Under the pieces are notes generated by a model that saw only the letters and a list, made by a program, of their open reading frames with translations, had not been told where the DNA came from and did no database searches. A DNA stretch of 64,000 bases from NCBI GenBank assembly GCA_958450365.1, contig CAUEEP010000743.1:1790001-1854000 (forward strand). The letters are read 5' to 3'. Positions 49,301 through 60,600 of the stretch are shown here, one piece after another (position 1 is the stretch's first letter; the number at the start of each line of letters is the position of its first letter). This DNA is from Mesorhabditis belari (lineage: Eukaryota > Nematoda > Chromadorea > Rhabditida > Rhabditidae). The position numbers were made by a program, and so were the translations under genes.

Positions 49301-52300
49301 TTTTATTTATCACGTACTGTAAATACTGTAATAGTACAGTCGCGTAGTCGCACCCCCTCGTACAGTCACGTAGTCGCAAAAGTTTTTTAGTATTTCATTT
49401 TTTCAAAGCGCCCGTACTTTCAAAAAATGCGTTTTTGGTATCAAAAAATAGCCTGAAATTCAGGGCTATTTTTTGATACCTAAGCGCGCATTATAGCATA
49501 AACCAATGTCGAGAAAAACTCATTCAAAGCTAGACTACGCAACACTCCGCACCGTCATTATGGGGGTGCGGTACTAGTACAGTATTTACGGTATCTATTT
49601 ATATTATATAAGTTTTAGATATTTAAAGCTTTATATTAGGTTGACTCATAAGATTTGGTAACACTTTTTTCTACTAGCGTTTATAAATGACAAATTTACC
49701 AATTCACCTACAACTAGCTCCATTAGAAAGGTCTACTATTTTTCTACAAAATGAAAATTTTTTGTTTATGGTTTTTTTTAATGGGGGCCCGAAATCGGGT
49801 AGTCAAAAAAGGCGACAACCCGAAGACGCAATTTCTCCACAGAAACCTAGGTTGATCCACAGAAATCGATGTTAATAGATAAAAGATAGAGCGCAAAAAG
49901 TTTGGAATATTGCCGAATTTTCTGGATATTCTGTTCAGCCGATTTCTTTGTAGAGTTTTTCTATCAAATTTTACGAAAAACAAGTTTTTGCACTCGAATT
50001 TACTTGGAAATAGACCTAAATCGGCTTGAAATAATAGAAAAGTGATTGCTAAACATTTTCTGTTTCGAGCAAACCGTAGGTGAATTGGTGAATTTGTCAT
50101 AACTAGTTTATAACTAGTAGAACAAGGTGTTACTAAGACTTTCTTTGATGGGTCAACGTCAACCTAATACTTCTTTTTCAGGATTATTTGAATACGCGAA
50201 TCTCGTTGTGCCCACCGAACACGCCTTTACCCGCTGGCCGACACCAGTTTCCCTTGCAAGTGAGTGAAAATGAATAATAAAGATCTATTGGGTTGGTGAA
50301 TTGAAAACTGCCGGCTATTGTCATATGTGACAGTTTGAGCACTTTCTTCAAAAGAAACCCATTTTGGTGTCAATAGAAAAGTTGTAGAGAATCAAAAATC
50401 AAGCTTATATCCAAATTTTCAGAACGATTCAAAAACTGGTTTTCAAGAAATGCGAAATTTACGAATTTTCACAAAACTTGCATTTTAGGCGAAACTACTA
50501 AGTGTATCTTTTTGGGAATTTGGCTATATGCCTAATTTTTCTCTACAACTTTTCTAATGACACCAAAATGGGTTTCTTTTGAAGAAAGTGCTCAAACTGG
50601 GACATCTCCAGTCCTCCATTTTTGAGTCTCACACTTGTCTCACACAAAAACCAAAATCAAAACAAAATCCTACTACGAAAGAGGAATCCGCAAATTGCCT
50701 GTAAAATGGGCAGAAGTCGTCGATAATAATGGAAATTATTTGGAATGAATTGATGGTTTTATGTTGAATAAATTTTAGTTTAAAGTCCGGCAGTTTTCAA
50801 TTGACCAACCGAATAGAAAAATTTCAAGACAAAAAAAGATTCAAATTTTGTCTTACCAAGTTAGTTTTGGTAATTTCTTTATGTAAGTTTGTAAACCAGA
50901 TGAATAGGGTCTAGCTTTAATAGCGATCGAATTCGTAGCTTCGAAATAACCTTTTCTGAATTGCCTTGAAGTAGAGTGCTTTGATCATGTGGCCAATCTT
51001 TTCAAACCCAACTTAAAAAGCCATTTTTGCTTTTTATCCCTTGAATAAGTATTTACTTTCAAAAACTTTACTTTCAAAAACTTAAAGGGAGATATTAATC
51101 GCGGCATATTAATCGGAGATATTAACTTAAAGGGAGATATTAATAATGGAAATTATTTGGAATGAATTCATGATTTTATGTTGAATAAATTTTAGTTCAA
51201 AGTCCCGGAGTTTTCAATTCACCAACCCAATAAAATGCATTCAAGTTAATAAACTACTTATGCTTCTAATCTTTAGCTTAAATTCTAATAATCTAATAAT
51301 TTTATAGATAAAATGAAAAAAGTTTATTAGGTTCACATTCCCGATGGAGCCCCATCAAGTTATGAAAGTCAATTCGGCATGATTCGATATCAGATTAAAG
51401 TACGAATGGACGCCAACACTGAACAGGTTTTTGAAATAAGAATAAAAAAAATCTATAAGATAATAATATAAAAGAATATAAGACCTGAAATATTTTAGGC
51501 TTCTTGCACGGAGGTTTTCCCGTTTGTTGTCATTTGTCGCTCGTTTTTCGATGATGTCCCCGCGAGTTGCATGTCTCCGATTGATTATGCTGATGAGGTA
51601 AATGAAATTTGTTTCGAAAAGATAAATGATACAATTATTAGATTGATTTCACTTGTTGTTCACTCCCTTTTGGAACAATTACAATCAAGGTCGCTCTTCC
51701 GAGAACAGCTTTCACTGTTGGAGAGGTTTTGCTTTTTTAAATTGAAATGAAAAGCATATGAAAAGCATATGAAAACCAAATTTAGTTAGTCGAGCCAATT
51801 ATTCGGATAAAGAATCGTTCAAGAAAGGTGATTTCAACTATTTCTAAACTATTTACAATTTTACAATTACAATTTGAAGGGTTTAAAAGACTGCTCGGTG
51901 ACGCTTTCGATGAAAACTCAATTCGAGGCGACAAGCAGGTGAGAACTCTCAAAGAACTCTTTGAGAATCTACTGCAGTAATCATAATCTATCATCATTTT
52001 CAGATATGAACATGTAAATGAGAAAAAGTTATCCGAACAACTCATCGAAATGGTTAATCTGGGTGGAGTGCCAGGGAGGAGTACGCAGGTTTGATCGGCA
52101 TATTCTAAAGGATATCCCAAAAGTTCTTTTACTTTTTTTGAAACGGACAGTTTACCGTATTTCTTCGAATAGAAGACCGGGTAAAGAGGATCCTCGCGTA
52201 CTCCTGCGTAGCAGCCCTTTTTAAAATTTCTTTTCTGCATAAAAGCTTTCAATCAAGTGCTATAGAACTGGAAAATGGCTCAAAAATCTGTTAGCTCATG

Positions 52301-53314
52301 TGGTATTTTTGAGCCATTTTCCAGTTCTATAGCACTTCATTGAAAGCTTTTATGCAGAAAAGAAATTTTAAAAAGGGCTGCTACGCAGGAGTACGCGATG
52401 ATACTCTTTACCCGGTCTTTTAGAAATTTTGGAAGATTTTGACAGCCTAAGAGCAATTCTTGCTGTTTAGATTTTATTTAAGAACGCTAAAGATATCAAA
52501 TTTTTATCTAAGTGAGCCGACATAACATTCTGCTTTAGGAATTCAACCGATGCACTTTGCGGATACCCACCGGAGCGCCTCCGACTCAAAATTATATGGC
52601 TTCTGGGCAACCAAATATTATCGCCATCTACTATGTTCTTAAAGTGACAGCAACACCAGGTAAAAAGCAAATACAAATCTAATTGTAAGTACAATACTTG
52701 ATCAGAAAATTGCTTGACAATTGATCTCTGAGCTTACCCGTAAAAACTCTAATAGAACGCCACCTTCTCGTACAATCGCGTAGTCTAACTTCTTTTTAGG
52801 AAATCATCAACTCCTAGATTTTTGACAATTATGTTTTTGGTACTAAAAGATACTAGATTTAAAGGGCTATCATTTGATACGCGAACGTAAATTGTAGCAT
52901 AAAGCAGCGCGAAGAACGGGACGTTTAAATTTAGACTAAGCGACTGTACGCCTGTCATGATGGCGTTCTATTAGAGTATTTACGGTCATTAATTATTCAA
53001 ATTGTAGCATAATGCAGCGCGAAGAACGGGACGTTTAAAGTTAGACTAAGCGACTGTGCGCCTGTCATGATGGCGTTCTATTAGAGTATTTACGGTCAGA
53101 AAATATTCAATACCAATCACCAAGCATTAACTGAAAGTCAAAATTGGATTCAGGAATCGAGTGTGAGATGCCATTAATTGTGACTTCTGGTGGCTATCGA
53201 GATGCTCAAAAAAATACCGCTTTCCAATATCATCTTCAACGACAACGAAAAGATGCCCTAAAAGATAACGAGTCAAAAATCAATAACAATCTTATTGAGT
53301 ACGCTTTTTCGTGA
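46330..53314 (+). CDS. Arrestin-domain protein (alpha-arrestin type), isoform A
   Basis: A likely membrane-cargo adaptor with an arrestin fold. There are 13 exons: 46330-46393, 46483-46550, 48952-49023, 49130-49249, 50182-50259, 51331-51426, 51499-51597, 51642-51725, 51786-51827, 51880-51938, 52004-52088, 52539-52659 and 53154-53314. All phases agree, giving 382 aa. The N-lobe includes [19 protein letters not shown], a [19 protein letters not shown] strand pair and [20 protein letters not shown]. The C-lobe starts at about [20 protein letters not shown] and contains [11 protein letters not shown] and [20 protein letters not shown], a typical arrestin C-lobe run. No PPxY motif was seen in the tail. 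Five or more MITEs sit in its introns. The subfamily cannot be decided by eye. Confidence 0.88.
46591..47395. mobile_element. Foldback element with a GTTACAGGGCA minisatellite core
   Basis: The arms of about 170 bp (ACAGGGTGCGCCAAAAGTTC...GTGCAACGGTATTTAAG) are inverted at 47221-47395. Between them, 46769-47068 is a tandem array of AGTTACAGGGC and AGTTACGGGGC units. It lies in the intron that separates the arrestin alternative first exons. The array is open in several frames only because of its repeat unit. Confidence 0.9.
47957..48130 (+). CDS. Alternative first exon of the arrestin gene (isoform B)
   Basis: A 58-codon exon begins with ATG at 47957 ([20 protein letters not shown]) and ends AGG|GTCAGA in phase 0, the same phase as exon 46483-46550. 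Both can splice to the exon at 48952, giving a 396-aa isoform with a Pro-rich and basic N-terminus ending FWHRVLR. A GCTATTGC-rich tract lies just upstream. The inference rests on phase and composition. Confidence 0.65.
49315..49593. mobile_element. M1 foldback MITE, copy 4
   Basis: It is in the opposite orientation to copies 1-3. The ends are TACTGTAAATACTGTAATAG and CAGTATTTACGGTA. It lies in the arrestin intron before exon 50182. Confidence 0.9.
49638..50168. mobile_element. Mariner-end MITE
   Basis: The ends are TTAGGTTGACTCATAAGA and the inverse of a GGGTCAACGTCAACCTAA type. Inside there is a clear inner inverted pair (CAAATTTACCAATTCACCTA and its complement). It is the immediate neighbour of the M1 copy in the same intron. 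No transposase is present. Confidence 0.75.
50287..50814. mobile_element. ATTGGGTTGGT-type mariner MITE
   Basis: The ends ATTGGGTTGGTGAATTGAAA and its inverse enclose a palindromic core (CACTTTCTTCAAAAGAAACC and its complement). A right-half copy lies at 51139-51233, and another core copy enters the window end at about 63866-64000. Confidence 0.85.
51139..51233. mobile_element. Solo right end of the ATTGGGTTGGT MITE
   Basis: It matches 50729-50814 with several differences and ends TTCACCAACCCAAT. It lies in the same arrestin intron as the complete copy. Confidence 0.8.
52153..52419. mobile_element. M2 foldback MITE, copy 2
   Basis: The left end TACCGTATTTCTTCGAATAG is intact; the right end stops at CCCGGTCTT, missing the last bases. 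It lies in an arrestin intron. Confidence 0.9.
52735..53097. mobile_element. M1-related foldback with duplicated right half
   Basis: The ends resemble M1 (GTAAAAACTCTAATAGAACG, and GCGTTCTATTAGAGTATTTA inverted). The right half (TTGTAGCATAAAGCAGCGCG...TTTACGGTCA) is present twice in tandem, at about 52894 and 53002. It lies in the last arrestin intron. Confidence 0.75.
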
Positions 53315-54631
53315 TTAATGTTCTTGATCTTGATCTCCTGAACTGGTACTATGAGAAATAACTTTAAAATACTATTCCCTGCTTAGAATTTGAACTCACA
53401 AGCCTCTTTTTTTTTCAACATATCAACATAACAACAACATAAGAAACCTGAAAAATAACAGCTTTTTTTTTGATGTAAGCCACGCATTTTTTCACTTATT
53501 TATCGATTTTTTTTAAAGATAAAACTACAAACACAATGCAAAAAGAGAGACCAACAAAGAAACAACGACCACATTTGAGACAAAACTGTACAAGAAAAAG
53601 ACTGGACAACACAAAAATCACAATGATTGTGAAGAAAAGAAAAGAAAAACGACACTAATCAAAAATGAAAATGAGATTTAGTTTTAGACTGAACCCAGAG
53701 AAAAGTGAACGGAAAAAATGGCGCCTATTGGTGTCTTTCTTGTTCATAGTGCAAAATAGAAAACGGTTAAGCCACTTAAACGTCTCACTTTGAGATACTG
53801 TAAGATAAGCTTGGGGTTACTTCAGTAAAACAAGAACTACAGAAAAGAAAAACGACACTAATCAAAAACATGAAAATGAGATTTAATTTTAGACTGAACC
53901 CAGAGAAAAGTGAACGGATTATCGAGAAAAGAAAAATTTTTAGCAAAAAAAAAAATGGGGACGGACAAAAAGCTCCCGTATAGAGCACCCATTAAAATAA
54001 CAAAAAAAAAGATTGCAAAAGAAAAATGGATAGAAAAATTGCACAATGAGATTCGTACAAAAATTTTACGGAAAACACTTATGAAACTGAGGCTCAATGA
54101 TGAGTTTTTTTTTTTGTAGCTTTTGAGGCAGGTTAATTTTGCGAATCATTGAGCTTCATAGACAAAAAAGAAACACGTAATTTTTTTTGTACAAAATATG
54201 ATAGAATAAAGGTACCAGTCGTTTTTCTCTCACAAATCTCTAGAGCGCATTGAAAGATATAAAAAAAAACAAGAAAAAAAAAAGGAAATTGTGAAAGTTT
54301 GAAAAAAATGCCGCCTATTCGTATCTTTCTTGTTCATAGTGCAAAATAGAAAACGGTTAAGCCACTTAAACGTCTCACTTTGAGACGTTTAAGTGGCTTA
54401 ACCGTAAGATAAGCTTCGGGTTAGTGCAGTAGAACAAGAACAATTAGAACGTTCTAACGATCGTTTCAAAGTTCAAGACAGGACTGAGACTACAGTATCT
54501 TTTAAATTTCGTTTTCTATTTCACACCAATAATCAAGATGGAATACAGAAATCATGGAATCAAGATGGAATACAGAAACTATATGAAGAAGTTATTCTAT
54601 TGAAAAATGATTGAAAGTGTTGAATGAAGGG
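53315..54631. other. Intergenic between convergent arrestin and GPCR genes
   Basis: Two blocks are duplicated. One is AAGAAAAACGACACTAATCA... (53638 and 53844). The other is CATAGTGCAAAATAGAAAAC... (53740 and 54335). In its second copy the latter block contains a perfect hairpin (GGTTAAGCCACTTAAACGTC and inverse, 54356-54404) that the first copy lacks. No gene is seen. Confidence 0.6.
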
Positions 54632-57600
54632 CTAGTAAACGGAACCGCTGTGTTCTCGAGGAGAACTTTGCATCTCGATTTGTACGACACGACTATTCAT
54701 TGAATGCGCTCGTCTTGGCTTCGTTCCTTCCTGAATTTTTATCAAAATTATATCAAAATTATATCTAAATTATATCTAAATTATATCAAAATTATATCAA
54801 AATTATATCTAAATCATATCTAAATTATATCTAAATTATATCTAAATCATATCTAAATCATATCTAAATCATATCTAAATTATATCTAAATCATATCTAG
54901 ATTATACCTAAATTATATCAAAATCATATCAAAATCATATCTAAATTATATCTAAATTATATCCAAATCATATCTAAATCATATCTAAATTTATAAATCT
55001 CTATCCATAATACAATTCATTACATGAAATGCGGAAAAGGTGCCTGAGACGAGTGGAGTCTTCGGATCAGAGCTTGAATGAACCCTCGTTGAGAGAGTCT
55101 CATATTCCCTGAAAATTTAAATCTTTATAAAAATCATTACAAAGTGCTAAGCGGCATGCTGAAATCTTGCATTCCATGGAAAGGGAGATCCCAATTTCGC
55201 CGATTTTTGATAAACATTTGATAAACGCATCGCCCCTTTTCCCATTAGCAATCCAACTTTGAGCTCAAATCTCTTGGTGTTCGACTGTGCAATTTAAATA
55301 GTTTTTGCACCAATCGATAGAGAAAGACTTGGCGCATCTAATGATATCAAGAAGATTTAAATTCAACAGCCCAACACCAAGAGATTTGAGCTCAAAGTTG
55401 GATTGCTAAGGGGAAAGGGGGGCGTGTATTAAATGTTCGATAACCCATTTCGCCATGCTGTTAATTGAGTCTGTTAAATGGAACAAAAAGGATTTTGTTG
55501 TAACGAAAAATGAAAAATGAATATGTGGACATGCACTGGAACCGATTCGAACAAGCGTAAAACCAAAAAACAAAAGGTTTAGTGGGCGCAATGAGGGATT
55601 TCATGCGAAGCTTGTCAAGATCGAGTTTTGGAAAGATTTCATAGCCCTTTGAAGTTCATTCAAATGTAAACACTTCTTTAAATCGTTACGGTACCGTCTG
55701 TCTTCTGTCTCAATTACTGTATTTTGAAAAAGGTATTGAACTGGAACGAAAATATTCCGTATAAATATTTCCGATTCGCTGGGCAGGCTGTAGATTGACA
55801 AGGGAAAGGTAACAGTAAAATGTGGTCAAATGAGATAAACCATAGACGATTCGACGCAGAATTAAATGCTGATTCCGAATCTGCTTTCCGTCTTTGTAAA
55901 ATAGCTTTCGACCAAAAGTTACGTGTGTTCTAGTTTGTTTTACGTTTTAAGAAAACACTTGAAAGTTTTTGCCAAAGTGCTGGGCTGATTTTTTGTATGT
56001 CAGCGTCTTATCCACTATACCATCAAGCCATCAAGCCATCTTCGACGCTCTTGAGAGAACCCTTATAAAAGTATTCTTATTCGGTTCCAAATTTTCGCAT
56101 TTTCACCTAAAAAAACTTAAAACACATACAACTTTTTCTAGAAATTCATTTTGCAAAAAACGGAAAGCAGTTTCGGAATCAGCGTGAAATTCTGCGTCGA
56201 ATTGTTTTATGTTTTATCTCATTTGGTCATATCCTACTGTTGCCTTTCTCTTTTATTCTACTTTTGTAAAAGTAGGTCATATCCTACTTTTACAGTATTC
56301 TCTTTCCAAGCTCTGATCTTGATTAGTGTACAAAGTCACGGTTATCCGGGAAACATAGGACGTGCAAATGTAACAATGGGGAGTGGAGTCATAATGCTTT
56401 CTCTACTTTTAAATCACCTTTCCTATAAGCGGAGCATGAATGCTTCCGTTTGCTTTGCATCTACCGGCAAAGTGGCATACCTTGAAAAAAAAATGAACAC
56501 ATTATTGAAAGCCTTAGATAATCGAAACGCTTCTTGTTGTCTTTGTTTTTTGGAACGGGGAGAGTGCGCAAGCAATGTAGGCACATTGGAATAAGTAATA
56601 GACTTGGGGAGTGGGACAAATGCTACCTTTTTTTGCGCACCCGGACATTTGCGCACCTTTTTTTCCGCACCTTGCCCATTAGCGCACTTTTTTTCGCGTT
56701 TTAAAAAAGCTAATATTAACCAATTTCTATTCCAAAAGTTGTTTTTCTAGGTAATTTTAGGGCGTAGAATCGAAATTTTGACATATCAGAGCTTGTGGAA
56801 GCGAACAGACGGAGTTATACAAAGAGAAAGATCGACAATTTTCTGTAATTTGATCTAGCCGTTTTGTCTTTCAAATTGGTTCCACACGCTCTGTTATGTC
56901 AAAATTTGAATTCGACACCCTCAAATTACCTAGAAAAACAACATTTGGAATAGAAATTGGTTAATATTAGCTTTTTAGAGCTTTTTAAAACGCGAAAAAA
57001 GGTGCGCTAATGGGCAAGGTGCGGAAAAAAAGGGTGCGCAAATGTCCGGGTGCGCAAAAAAAGGTAGCATTTGTCCCACTCCTATAGACTTGTAAGTAAA
57101 GAAATTATTTTGGGAAAATTTTGACGAAAAATGTTCCAATGATTTGCTAAAATAAACCCGTTTCTCTACTTATCAAGTCTACGAAAAAAAATTTTTCGAA
57201 TCTTGTTGACTGGAAAGAAATAAAAATCGTGAAATCGCTCACCGAGTAATGTGCAGCGCCATGCTAAACATCTCATTTTAGTTTTTTTTTTAAATTTTAT
57301 TTTTAGAGAAAGAAAGAAAAAATGTTGCAATGAGGTTTAGGCCGAAAAGTTCTGAAAAGGTGGATGAAAGGTTCTGTCCGCATTTATCTTTAAAATAAAA
57401 ACTTGTAAAAGTGTTTTGAATTTTAATGGTTACACAATTTTTTTTCTCTACTTTTGCGCGAACCATATAAATTTGGAGATCTGAAAAGTATGATTTCAAA
57501 AACTTTTTTTGATTATCTTTCTTATTCTTTATTGAGGTATCTATTTATCTTTTGGGTGTGTTTTGAGTGGTGTCCCGGGTAATTATTGTGCTTTAGTTTT

Positions 57601-60600
57601 GTCGCTATTCAACTGAATAAAGCATATATGTGTTGTGTCCGATTTAGATTTCCGTCCGATTTAGATTTCCGTCCGATTTAGATTTCCGTCCGATTTAGAT
57701 TTCCGTCCGATTTAGATTCAATCTAAATCGGACGTCCGATTTAGAATCAACTCTATCCTTGTGAGACGGACTTCCTTGCTATTGCTGATGTGCCGAAACG
57801 TTCAACTTCCTTTCGTGCCGCCATCGGTGATTCTTCTATTCACGGGAAACAAGGTAAGTAACTATAACTTTATTTCATTTTTTGCGTGTTCCATTAAAAA
57901 TGCAAAAATGCAGAAAACTACAGAAAACGCTTAAGAACATATATTAAGCATGTTTATATTATTGTTCAATCTATATAAGATTTAGATTGAATCTAAATCG
58001 GACGGAAATCTAAATCGGACACAACATATATATCCAATACCCTTTTTCAGTTTGATCGAGTGCCAATTTTCTACAATTCATTCTTTAAATCAGCTTTGAT
58101 TTTCTTAAAAGCAAATTTTAATAACCGCTCTGAAAGCAGAATGTTTTTTTTTTCTTTAAAACTATATCTTATATAGTTAGATTGCTTTTGAAATTCTCGA
58201 TTTTGAGGGTCTGTTAATCGTTATTCGATTTTTTTATTTGTTAATCGAGCTTGCAAAATTGCGTTCGATTGAAAAATATTCAAAATGCACTTTAAAAAAC
58301 TTCAAAAAACGTTCAAAAAAACAAATTCCTTTCTAAAACAAAGATATAAAGGTATATAAAAGGTAAAAATCGTGGAATTTTCGAAATTTGAGGTTGATTT
58401 TGCTCTATCTTGTCGGAGTTTTATAAAGATACCGTATTTCTTCGAATAGAAGACCGGGTAAAGAGGATCCTCGCGTACTCCTGCGTAGCAGCCCTTTTTA
58501 AAATTTCTTTTCTGCATAAAAGCTTTCAATCAAGTGCTATAGAGCTGAAAAATGGCTCAAAAATCTGTTGGCTCATGTGGTATTTTTGAGCCATTTTTCA
58601 GCTCTATAGCACTTCATTGAAAGCTTTTATGCAGAAAAGAAATTTTAAAAAGGGCTGCTACGCAGGAGTACGCGATCATACTCTTTACCCGGTCTTCTAT
58701 TCGAAGAAATACGGTACTTTTATTAATGCGGACAAAACTTTTCAGCTAACCTATAGAAAAAGATAAAGAAGATGAAGAAGAAAATGACAGGAGTGAAGGG
58801 GAAATGGAAATGGTGGAGAAACAAACCGAGCGGCTGTGCGTTTCCGTCGCAAAAGGGTGCCCTTTGTACGGAAGAGAAGACGCTGACGGAATGAAGCCGA
58901 CGAGAGACAGAAGAGAATAAAGTTCAGAGCTTTCCCCACAACAACCATTGTCGTTACGATTGTTGTCTGAATGGAAATTTTGGAAAAAAAAAATTCTATG
59001 CTAATGCAGTTTAGTTTCATTGATCGAAAAAATCTCGAATCTCATTTCAGATTTTGTACCTCTTTGGCGAACTTCTCTATCGGCACGCCACTCAAGCTCG
59101 AGACTACTGGGATCACAGCTGAAGGACCCTAAACCCATTTAGGTTTATATTACAGTTAGGATTCTATTTTTTCGACGATACCTGAGTGATGGTGAAACAA
59201 GTGACAATAGCGCACACGGTGAGCGTGACTTTGTGTTCGGTTCGGGCACGATGTTGATCCGTCATTTCGCCTCCTCCAGCCCCTACTGCCAGAAACCGGG
59301 CTCTATAGAATTCTATTGCACTGTATTATTTTCTCTGACTCACCTCCGCCTCATTGTTGCAATGAGAAGGAGATTCGAGATGAACACCAGCAAAACCGGG
59401 ATGAAAACGACACAGACCGCCTAGAAATATCCTTGAATCATAGAATAATGCGTTGTCGGTTTATTCATAAGATCTTTTTCTTTGGCTTCTTTCTTTGGCC
59501 CAGAAGCCCCCATGGTTGACTGGCTAAGTGACCTGTCTCCGGACTGAAGCTCCGGAGATGAGCGGTTCAATTCCACTTGCTGGGTTTTTAGTTCTTTTTC
59601 TTCCCTACATTTAGGGCTTGTTTAAGCTTGTTTTTACTCTTTAAATCGATTTTTTTTCTATAAACCTGAATTTCTAAGCTGCAGCGAACGTAAAGACGAA
59701 TCCATTGTGGGGTGGGATTTGGCTGATTGCGAAACCAGGCCGGCCCATCGACGTGAAAGCACATGCTATGGTATTGAGTACCATTGCAAAAGTTTCGCCA
59801 CTCGCATTTATAGCTGAAAATTCTTCGAGTTAACAATGATTTTCTGAAAATAAACACCTAATGTTGTGATGAAAAGTGAGAAGTCCGGTGAGCAGAACAG
59901 TCATCGAGACGAGAAACGGGGGTGAGAGAAGGGATTTATGTTTTCGCACTGATAACGGGTATCGAATTCCGATCAATCTCTCACTGCAGATGATCAGAAT
60001 CAACCTGAGCACATGTTAGCAATTATTTAAGAAAAATTTAAAATTTAAAACCAGATAGCCGCCGCCGATGACCAATTCAATAAATGGAGTAGATGAATCT
60101 TGTTGGTGAGATAAAACTTTCGGAAGAGATTGTTGAAAGAAAAATAACGATAGTTGGCCATTGCATCGGGCAGCATACACAACAAAAACACTACATCAGC
60201 CACTGCCAAGCACGCTAACAAAACATTTGATCTGAAAAAAAACAAAAATTTCTCATTGATAGAGTTCTTGGTTGTTTCTAAAGTGTATCATCTTTCGAGA
60301 ACTATCGTAATTCTGTCTCTAGCTCTTCCATTATCCGTTCCCCGTAATTCAACTGAATAAAGCATATATATGTCGTAGCCGATGATGGATTTCAGCCGAA
60401 GAAGTCTCAAATTTTTTCGCTAGCGAAACCTTCTTCGGCTAGCCGATTAAGTCTCAGACTTCTTGAGTTATGCATTGACTTAAGCGCCTTTTAGAGAGCT
60501 TGAGTTTGTGGTATTGACTTGAGTCAATACATAACTCAAGAAGTCTGAGACTTAATCGGCTAGCCGAAGAAGGTTTCGCTAGCGAAAAAATTTGAGACTT

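Noticed and set aside
55972..56035. Minus-strand GGTATAGTGGATAAGACGC, a tRNA box A-like sequence
   Set aside because: No box B or 3' half follows; it may be a short tRNA fragment but is too weak to list.
52153..58716. Short frames starting [17 protein letters not shown] seen twice
   Set aside because: Repeated only because they lie in arms of the M2 MITE; the frame is closed soon and has no start context.
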